From: Casp-actino8 sp964563545
GTDB lineage: Bacteria; Actinomycetota; Acidimicrobiia; Acidimicrobiales; Ilumatobacteraceae
Reading direction: 5' to 3'
DNA: 12,899 nucleotides
Assembly (NCBI GenBank): GCA_964563545.1
Contig: CAZLXB010000039.1
Coordinates: 1-12,899, forward strand
Part shown: positions 6,063-11,608 of the stretch, piece by piece
How positions within the stretch are numbered: position 1 is the first letter of the stretch
How the letters are laid out: each line of letters starts with the position of its first letter
Program-made: the position numbers and the translations under genes
Notes under the pieces: generated by a model
Told to the model about the DNA's origin: nothing
Seen by the model: the letters and a program-made list of their open reading frames with translations, nothing else
Databases searched by the model: none

Positions 6063-6968
6063 ATGGAGTGGCGTCGTTCAACCATCATCACGAGGTTGCT
6101 CCCCCTCTGCGATTTTCCACCAACCGGATCGAGCGTCTCGTGCGCCGTTTCGGGTGGTGCCGACTCACTCGCTCTCCTCGCCCTTGCGTGCGCGGCAGAA
6201 CTCCGGGTCACGGCCATCCATGTGGACCATCAGTTGCGCATTGGGTCGTCCGAGGAAAGTTCACTCGTTCGCTCGTGTGCCAAAGAGGTCGGGGCCGAAT
6301 TCCGAGCGGTCACGGTTCACGTCGGGGCCGGACCGAATCTCGAGGCACGTGCTCGCGTCGCTCGTTACACGGCCCTGCCCGATGACGTGATGACCGGCCA
6401 CACCGCCGACGATCAAGCCGAGACCATGGTGCTCAATCTTCTCCGCGGCGCTGGGCTCGACGGATTGGCGGCGATGCGGTCGGTGGGTGGCCCATCGGGG
6501 CAGGTACGTCACCCACTCCTTGCCCTGCGTCGGCGCGACACCGAAGCCGTCTGTGATCTCCTGGGCTGGAAGGTGTTCCATGACCCCTCCAATACCGACG
6601 AATCCTTGCTGCGTAACCGAATCCGCCACCGCGTTCTTCCGATGCTCGAGGATGCGGCCGGTCGAGATCTCGTCTCGCTACTGCACCGTCAAGCCTCACT
6701 TCTCGGTGATGATGCCGATCTGCTCGACTCTCTCGCCGAGGCCATCGACCCGACCGATGCCCGCGCCGTAGCTGCCGCGCCGTTGCCCCTCGCCCGCCGG
6801 GCGATCCGTCGTTGGCTGACGACCGACCACCCGCCGGACGCCGCCACGGTGGAGAGGGTTCTCCATGTGGCGCGCGGCGACGCGGTTGCTTGCGAATTGC
6901 CCGGTGGCGGGCGCGTCAGCCGCAAGAATCAGCGGCTTTCTCGAAACGACCCCGCCGATCACGACTAG
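6063..6968 (+). CDS. tilS: tRNA(Ile)-lysidine synthetase
   Basis: 301 residues. TilS attaches lysine to C34 of the CAU-anticodon tRNA-Ile so that it reads AUA codons; it is essential in most bacteria. The PP-loop ATP site SGGADS is at 30-35. Other family motifs follow in order: HVDHQLR (53-59), GHTADDQAET (112-121), LLRGAGLDGLAAM (127-139) and DPSN...RNRIRH (174-189). Beyond about residue 195 is a helical tRNA-binding part. The protein is shorter than E. coli TilS (about 430) and lacks the separate C-terminal domain, as is usual in actinobacteria. ATG 6063 has no clear ribosome site and no -10 box nearby, so the start is less sure than the identity. In many actinobacteria hpt and ftsH follow tilS; here a phosphatase-like gene does. 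Confidence 0.93.
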   Translation: MEWRRSTIITRLLPLCDFPPTGSSVSCAVSGGADSLALLALACAAELRVTAIHVDHQLRIGSSEESSLVRSCAKEVGAEFRAVTVHVGAGPNLEARARVARYTALPDDVMTGHTADDQAETMVLNLLRGAGLDGLAAMRSVGGPSGQVRHPLLALRRRDTEAVCDLLGWKVFHDPSNTDESLLRNRIRHRVLPMLEDAAGRDLVSLLHRQASLLGDDADLLDSLAEAIDPTDARAVAAAPLPLARRAIRRWLTTDHPPDAATVERVLHVARGDAVACELPGGGRVSRKNQRLSRNDPADHD

Positions 6969-6971
6969 ATT
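6966..6971 (+). promoter_or_regulatory. Candidate -10 box for leaderless transcript of the phosphatase-like gene
   Basis: TAGATT matches TAnnnT and lies 8 bases before the GTG at 6980; its first three bases are the tilS stop codon. No Shine-Dalgarno sequence is visible before that GTG, which supports leaderless expression. No -35 box is evident. Confidence 0.4.
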
Positions 6972-6979
6972 CGGTCGCC

Positions 6980-7486
6980 GTGCCGCCGAAACTTCGTGGG
7001 AAATGGGCGCTGGGTATCACGCCCCGCCACTTCACGTGGATCCTGAAGGATCGACTGGCGGTCTGCGAGCGTCCCGGGGGCTACGGCGACAACCATCGCC
7101 GGGTCCGACGCCAAGAAGAAATCATCTGGGTGCGCGAAAACGGCTTCGGTTGTCTGGTGTCGATCATCTCGGCCCCGCACAATCTGCACAATTACGACGA
7201 ACTCGGCGTGAATTACCTGCATCATCCGTACTCACCCGATCAGGTCGACGATTGGGCACGCGGCCTCTTCAAAGACCTGAAGGGTCTCTTGGCCAAGAAC
7301 ACCAAAGTGATCGTTCACGGCGACGAAGTCGGCGACCGCATCATGGGCGCGATGGGTGCCTTCATCCGTTGGTCCGGCCTCGTGGAAGAACCCACCGAGG
7401 CGATCATGGTCGCCGAGAAACTCGCCGGACATCAACTCGATTCGCCGGCCCGTTCACTCATCCTGCGCGCCCACGAACTCCGCTGA
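6980..7486 (+). CDS. Dual-specificity-phosphatase-fold protein with Cys-to-Gly active site (putative pseudophosphatase)
   Basis: 168 residues with the layout of a small tyrosine/dual-specificity phosphatase. A helix EEIIWVRENGFGCLVSI (46-62) is followed by NYDELGVNYLHHPYSPDQVDD (71-91, the general-acid loop region). A helix comes next, then the strand and loop VIVHGDEVGDR (110-120), and then a helix rich in Gly/Ala. In active members the loop reads HCX5R; here His113 and Arg120 are kept, but the nucleophilic cysteine is Gly114. The same Cys-to-Gly change defines the human pseudophosphatase STYX. The codon is GGC, one base from TGC. The protein may bind phosphate or phosphoprotein without cleaving it. 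The frame is open upstream into tilS, but GTG 6980 fits the protein pattern and the nearby TAGATT. Fold assignment is by motif only; no structure or search was run. Confidence 0.7.
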   Translation: MPPKLRGKWALGITPRHFTWILKDRLAVCERPGGYGDNHRRVRRQEEIIWVRENGFGCLVSIISAPHNLHNYDELGVNYLHHPYSPDQVDDWARGLFKDLKGLLAKNTKVIVHGDEVGDRIMGAMGAFIRWSGLVEEPTEAIMVAEKLAGHQLDSPARSLILRAHELR

Positions 7487-7521
7487 CCTGCGGAATCCGG
7501 TCCGCCGCCTGACCACGGGAG

Positions 7522-7527
7522 TAGGTT
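7522..7527 (+). promoter_or_regulatory. Candidate -10 box for leaderless transcript of the SDR gene
   Basis: TAGGTT matches TAnnnT and ends 6 bases before ATG 7534, so transcription would begin at or next to the start codon. A GGGAG at 7517-7521 is too far for a standard ribosome site (12 bases). The -35 position is poor. Confidence 0.4.
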
Positions 7528-7533
7528 GGCTTC

Positions 7534-8523
7534 ATGGCCACCAACGCCGGTATGCGCGTCCTGGTCACTGGTATGGGGAGTCAGCTCGGCTCCCTCGTGG
7601 CGAGTGAACTCGAACATGAGCCGTGGGTCGCCGCCATCGTCGGACTCGACGTGGACCCGCCAAGGCGCCGCCTCGACCGCTCCGACTTCCACCTGATCGA
7701 GCCGGGGGATGCCGTACGAACCACCGGCATCGTGAAGGAACTCAACCCGCATCTCATCATCCACCTCGGGGTGTGGGAACCCGATGCCCGCGCCAACCCC
7801 AAGAACGCCGAACTCCTCACTCAGCAGTCGGCCGAATCGGTGTTCGTCGCCGCGCGCCGCGCGCCGGCCTTGCAGCACGTGATCCTGCGTTCGGGTCTCG
7901 AGGTCTACGGACGAGGTGGCGGTCGCCCGGCCGTTCCCGATGAATCGGCCACCACCCGGCCGACGTCTCAGTACGGACGCATGCTCATGTATCTCGAGCA
8001 CGCCGCCGATCGCGCGTTCAACGGAACGACCACCCGCATCACCTCGCTCCGACTCGCGCCGGTCGTGGGGCCCCACGTTCCGAGCCCGCTCGGTCGGTTG
8101 CTGCGACTGCCCATCATCCCGTTCAACGCTCTTCGATCACCGTCGTTCAACTTGTTGCACGAATCCGATGCGGCGCGTGCCTTCGTCCTTGCGGCACGCC
8201 ATCAGCCCGGAACGCCGATCAACATCCTCGGCGAAGGTGCCGTGAGCGGCTTTGCGGCAGTCCGCCACGGACGCCGAATTCCGCTTCCGCTCGTCGGCCC
8301 GGAATGGACGATCACCCGCCGGGTCACCCATCTGCTCGGTGCTCCCGTTCCCGAGCACGTCATGGAACTTCTACATCGTGGGCGCTGCGCCGTCAGCACG
8401 TCGTGCGAACACCTGCTCGGCTGGACCCCTGAGATGTCGACCGAAGACGTGATGCGTTCGCTCTTCACCTGGGAGGGCGTCGTGCGCGTGCCGGCCAAGC
8501 AGAGATGGGAGGTTGCGTCGTGA
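7534..8523 (+). CDS. NAD-dependent epimerase/dehydratase-like SDR protein with degenerate active site
   Basis: 329 residues, an extended short-chain dehydrogenase/reductase. The N-terminal Rossmann motif is VTGMGSQLG (11-19); the usual TGxxGxxG has Ser16 where the middle glycine belongs. GLDVD (37-41) supplies the acidic ribose-binding residue of NAD-type SDRs. The LRSGLEVYG strand (118-126) places Ser120 at the catalytic serine position. The tyrosine is Tyr147, but the YxxxK lysine is replaced: YGRML, Leu151. FNLLHESDAARA (205-216) matches the substrate-domain motif of this family. The pattern resembles atypical actinobacterial proteins annotated GalE2 (M. tuberculosis Rv0501), from memory. 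NAD binding is likely; classical epimerase activity is doubtful. First gene of a three-gene run, overlapping the next gene as GTGA. Confidence 0.8.
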   Translation: MATNAGMRVLVTGMGSQLGSLVASELEHEPWVAAIVGLDVDPPRRRLDRSDFHLIEPGDAVRTTGIVKELNPHLIIHLGVWEPDARANPKNAELLTQQSAESVFVAARRAPALQHVILRSGLEVYGRGGGRPAVPDESATTRPTSQYGRMLMYLEHAADRAFNGTTTRITSLRLAPVVGPHVPSPLGRLLRLPIIPFNALRSPSFNLLHESDAARAFVLAARHQPGTPINILGEGAVSGFAAVRHGRRIPLPLVGPEWTITRRVTHLLGAPVPEHVMELLHRGRCAVSTSCEHLLGWTPEMSTEDVMRSLFTWEGVVRVPAKQRWEVAS

Positions 8524-9392
8524 GTTGGGCGCAGGCCTCCGATGGCATCCGCATTCATTACGACACGCTCGGTCTGCGCTCGGCTGCTCCAGTACTGATG
8601 ATCCAGGGCCTCGGCGCCGACAAGCATCTGTGGGATCTGCAGCGCTTCTACTTCTCGACGCGTTATCGAGTCGTCGCGCACGACAACCGCGGCGCCGGCA
8701 AGAGCGACAAGCCCTTTGGCGCTTACAACCTCGAACAGATGGCCGACGACGCCATCGCCGTTCTCGACGCCGAGAACATCGAGACCGCTCACGTCGTCGG
8801 CGCGTCGATGGGTGGTGCGATCTCGCAATATCTCACCATCAAGTATCCCGAGCGCGTCCGCTCGCTCTCCTTGGTGTGCACTGCCTGTCGGAACCACGAC
8901 TGGCGTCGAGAACTTCTACGTTCGTGGGCCGAGAAGGCCACGACGGAGGGGATGAGTGCGATGACCGCCGAGGCCGCCCGCTGGGTCATGGGGCCGCGAT
9001 CGCTGCGCCGACTCTGGCCAGCGGTGAGTTGGCTGGGACCCATTGCCACCGCGCGCGCGTCACACGGGTTCAACGGACAGGTACAAGCGTTGCTCGACGT
9101 CGAAGAAGGCATGACCGAACTTCTCTCCACGATCTCGGTTCCGACCGCCGTGATCGTCGGCAATCAGGACATCCTCACTCCACGCGGTGACAGCGAGGAA
9201 TTGGTGGACCGTATTCCCACCGCCGAACTCATCGTTCTGTCGGGTGCGGCACACGGACTCATGATCGAGCACGCGACGACTTTCAATCGAGTTCTCGGTG
9301 ACTTCCTCGGTCGGGCCGAGAAGGCGTGGAAGGCAACGAGTTCACCAGCGGTGGAGCGTCCGCAATTGCGGTCGGTCCGCGCCGCTTCGTGA
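8520..9392 (+). CDS. Alpha/beta hydrolase
   Basis: 290 residues with the classical fold: oxyanion loop QGLGADKHLW (29-38), DNRGAGKS (55-62), nucleophile elbow GASMGG (94-99, Ser96), acid in GNQDILTP (Asp217) and catalytic histidine in GAAHGLM (His245). The family includes esterases, lactonases and C-C hydrolases such as 3-oxoadipate enol-lactonase; the substrate cannot be told. A 25-residue tail after about 266 is polar and lies outside the fold. GTG 8520 is chosen because GGGAGG (8507-8512) lies 7 bases upstream and the codon overlaps the SDR stop (GTGA). An ATG at 8505 would add five residues but falls right at that ribosome site. Overlap with the SDR gene argues for co-expression and translational coupling. 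Confidence 0.88.
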   Translation: MSWAQASDGIRIHYDTLGLRSAAPVLMIQGLGADKHLWDLQRFYFSTRYRVVAHDNRGAGKSDKPFGAYNLEQMADDAIAVLDAENIETAHVVGASMGGAISQYLTIKYPERVRSLSLVCTACRNHDWRRELLRSWAEKATTEGMSAMTAEAARWVMGPRSLRRLWPAVSWLGPIATARASHGFNGQVQALLDVEEGMTELLSTISVPTAVIVGNQDILTPRGDSEELVDRIPTAELIVLSGAAHGLMIEHATTFNRVLGDFLGRAEKAWKATSSPAVERPQLRSVRAAS

Positions 9393-9414
9393 CCCGAGCG
9401 ACGTCGAGCGTCAT

Positions 9415-10407
9415 ATGACGAATCAACCGCGAGTGATCGTCGTCGGGGGTGGGCTGGCCGGACTCACGGCGGCTCGCGAGCTGAACGAACGAGGAATCGC
9501 CGTCACGGTGTTCGACAAAGGAAGAGGTCTCGGTGGTCGCATGGCCACGCGACGGATCGAAGTCGAGGGTCGAGGAACGGCCCTTTTCGACCACGGTGCG
9601 CAGTTCTTCACGGTTCGCGATCCGCGTTTTCAACAGCTCGTGAATCGGTGGCTCCTCGATGGCGTCGTGCGCGAATGGTGCCGAGGATTCGACCACGACG
9701 ATGGCCATCCGCGGTACGTCGCCCACCGGGGTATGGCCGGACTCGCCAAACACATCGCGCGCGACCTCGATGTGCGCGCGAGTTCACTCGTCTTCTCTGT
9801 TTCCGCTTCCGCCCACGGCGCCTGGAACGTCACCCTCGATGACGGCTCGGTCCACGAAGCCGACGGCGTGATCGTGACCTGTCCACTTCCGCAGTCGTAC
9901 TCACTTCTCGTGACTGCCGGTGTGGAACTACCCCGCGAGTTGATCATGACCGACTACGACCGCACACTCGCACTGCTAGCCGTACTCGACCGCCCGACGG
10001 CGGCATTCGGCGTGGGCGGCCGACAGAATCCAGACAACGTGTTCTCCTGGATCGGCGACAATCACGCCAAAGGAATCTCGGATCTTCCCGCCGTGACGTT
10101 CCACGCGAATCCCGAGTGGAGCAAGACGCACTGGGACGATGCTCACAACGATGCCCACGAACTACTGCGCGAACTTGCCAGTCAGCATCTCCCCGACGCG
10201 CGCATCGTGACCTCCGAATACAAGAAGTGGCGATTCGCCACGCCGAAGGCGATCTGGCCCGAGGCCTGCCTGACCGCCGGACCCGATCAGTCGATCAGTG
10301 CTGCCGCTCCGCTCGCCTTGGCCGGCGACGCATTCGCCGGACCCAAAGTGGAGGGCGCGGTACTCAGCGGTCTCGCCGCCGGTGAGTGGATGGCGGAGCG
10401 CTTCTAA
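9415..10407 (+). CDS. Renalase-like FAD/NAD(P)-dependent oxidoreductase
   Basis: 330 residues. VIVVGGGLAGLTAARELNERG (7-27) followed by VTVFDKG (30-36) is the dinucleotide-binding fold for FAD. GLGGRMATRR (38-47) and FDHGAQFFTVRDPRF (58-72) are characteristic of the renalase-like group (COG3380 type). LALAGDAFAGPKVEGAVLSG near the C-terminus is the second FAD contact. Bacterial renalases oxidise mis-reduced dihydronicotinamide isomers back to NAD(P)+, a repair role; whether this member does so is inference. ATG 9415 directly precedes the fold; the frame is open further up, but that part overlaps the preceding gene. The ribosome site is weak (GAG about 7 bases upstream). It starts 22 bases after the hydrolase, so it is probably the third gene of one operon. 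Its TAA overlaps the stop of the convergent polyprenyl synthase gene. Confidence 0.9.
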   Translation: MTNQPRVIVVGGGLAGLTAARELNERGIAVTVFDKGRGLGGRMATRRIEVEGRGTALFDHGAQFFTVRDPRFQQLVNRWLLDGVVREWCRGFDHDDGHPRYVAHRGMAGLAKHIARDLDVRASSLVFSVSASAHGAWNVTLDDGSVHEADGVIVTCPLPQSYSLLVTAGVELPRELIMTDYDRTLALLAVLDRPTAAFGVGGRQNPDNVFSWIGDNHAKGISDLPAVTFHANPEWSKTHWDDAHNDAHELLRELASQHLPDARIVTSEYKKWRFATPKAIWPEACLTAGPDQSISAAAPLALAGDAFAGPKVEGAVLSGLAAGEWMAERF

Positions 10408-11378
10408 CGAACCGAGTCGAGCAGCGCCGCCGGAGCACGGCGAAGGGCTTCGGTCGCCGCAGAATTCGGCAGCACGGCACAGGCCGACGCGGCGATGTCG
10501 ACGTATGTCTCGGCCAAGGAAATCGCGGCGGCTACACCACCGTTGGTGCGCACGATCCCGAGGGCTTTGTCCTTCTCCGCGGGGTCGAGCGGCTTACCGA
10601 GTAGATCGGCCAACTCGCGGGCCGGTACCCCACCCGATGCGAGCGTGTGCAGAACCGGAAGCGTGTACACACCCTCGACCATGTCGTGACCAGCCGGCTT
10701 GCCGAGCTGCTCGTCGGTCGAGGAGATGTCGAGTAGGTCGTCGACGATCTGGAACACCATGCCGTAGGCATCGCCGTATGCCGTGAGAGCGTCGACCACC
10801 GCCGGGGTGAAACCACTCACCAATCCGCCGATGCGGGCCGAGGTGGCGTACAGCGAAGCCGTCTTGCCCCCGATCGACGAGAGATAGGAGTCCACCGGGC
10901 GAGCGACGTTATATGTGTGACGGAGTTCCTCGATCTGACCCTCGCAGAGTCGGCCGATCGTGCGGGCGAGAAGAGCCGCGACTTCCGTACCGAGGGACGC
11001 CGCGATCTCGGAAGCCCGGGACAAGAGGAAGTCGCCGGCGAGAATCGCCTGAAGGTTTCCCCACTTCGCATTGACGGTCTCGACTCCGCGTCGGGTGGGC
11101 GATTCGTCCATGACGTCGTCGTGATACAGGGAACCAAGATGCACCAGTTCACAAGCGATACCGCCCTGCACCGCTGCTTCGGTCGTGGGTCCACCCGCAA
11201 TTTGCGCCGCGACCACGCTGAACATCGGCCGCAAGCGCTTACCGCCGGCCAGTAGAAGGTGAGAAGCGATCTCGGTCAGGTACGGATCGGGGGTCTTCAC
11301 CGATTCGACGAGTGCGTCCTCCACGCGACGTCGATCGGCATCCGACGTCGTCAATCCGAGAAGCGGGGAGGCGCTCAC
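10404..11378 (-). CDS. Long-chain polyprenyl diphosphate synthase
   Basis: 324 residues, a trans-isoprenyl diphosphate synthase that extends allylic diphosphates with isopentenyl diphosphate. All family motifs are present: GGKRLRP (45-51), first Asp-rich motif DDVMD (87-91), KT (172-173), second Asp-rich motif DDLLD (213-217) and GKPAGHDMVEGVYTLP (226-241). The residue five before the first Asp-rich motif is Gly82, a small residue. With the small Ser83 next to it, this leaves the chain-length pocket open, so a product of C35 or longer, as for a menaquinone side chain, is likely. It resembles the GrcC1/HepT/IspB group. The GTG start at 11378 has no ribosome site, but TAGCCT lies 6 bases upstream, as for leaderless transcripts. 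It is divergent from clpC. Confidence 0.93.
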   Translation of the reverse strand: MSASPLLGLTTSDADRRRVEDALVESVKTPDPYLTEIASHLLLAGGKRLRPMFSVVAAQIAGGPTTEAAVQGGIACELVHLGSLYHDDVMDESPTRRGVETVNAKWGNLQAILAGDFLLSRASEIAASLGTEVAALLARTIGRLCEGQIEELRHTYNVARPVDSYLSSIGGKTASLYATSARIGGLVSGFTPAVVDALTAYGDAYGMVFQIVDDLLDISSTDEQLGKPAGHDMVEGVYTLPVLHTLASGGVPARELADLLGKPLDPAEKDKALGIVRTNGGVAAAISLAETYVDIAASACAVLPNSAATEALRRAPAALLDSVR

Positions 11379-11384
11379 ACGGGC

Positions 11385-11390
11385 AGGCTA
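11385..11390 (-). promoter_or_regulatory. Candidate -10 box for leaderless transcript of the polyprenyl synthase gene
   Basis: Read on the minus strand, TAGCCT ends 6 bases before the GTG start at 11378. It fits TAnnnT and puts the transcript start at the start codon; no Shine-Dalgarno sequence is present between them. The -35 region is not recognisable. Confidence 0.45.
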
Positions 11391-11475
11391 GGTCGGATTT
11401 CCACAGCCACGACGAGTGGACGACAAATGCCCCGAGGAGACGTCTGGCACGCCTGTTTCGGTCTGCTCCGCACCC

Positions 11476-11504
11476 CTGAGCCGACCCCGACCCGCCTGTA
11501 GCAT
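11476..11504 (+). promoter_or_regulatory. Candidate clpC promoter
   Basis: CTGAGC (11476-11481), 17 bases, then TAGCAT (11499-11504) fit a weak -35 and a good TAnnnT -10. The spacing matches that of the candidate promoter at 2385-2413. It would give a clpC leader of about 98 bases. No CIRCE or HAIR-type heat-shock operator and no clean CGC-N5-GCG ClgR-like box was seen nearby. Confidence 0.35.
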
Positions 11505-11512
11505 GACTCCAA

Positions 11513-11571
11513 GTCGGACGGTTTCTTCCGACCCACAGAGGGCCTTCTCGCTGAGACTGGCGCAATGCCAG
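11513..11571 (+). promoter_or_regulatory. Two hairpins in the clpC leader
   Basis: GTCGGA (11513-11518) pairs with TCCGAC (11527-11532) around an 8-base loop. CTGGC (11557-11561) pairs with GCCAG (11567-11571) around a 5-base loop. The first begins just after the predicted transcript start. They could stabilise the leader or affect translation; neither matches a riboswitch I know. Confidence 0.3.
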
Positions 11572-11608
11572 CCGCAGACCCCGAGGGGCCCGTGGCGAAA
11601 GGGTGCGC

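Noticed and set aside
6812..6979. Upstream extension of the phosphatase-like reading frame
   Set aside because: It lies inside tilS in another frame and its translation is Arg-rich noise; the protein pattern begins at GTG 6980.
11549..11564. Possible ClgR-type box in the clpC leader (CGC ... GCG)
   Set aside because: The spacing between CGC and GCG is 8 bases rather than the expected 5, and it lies downstream of the predicted transcript start.
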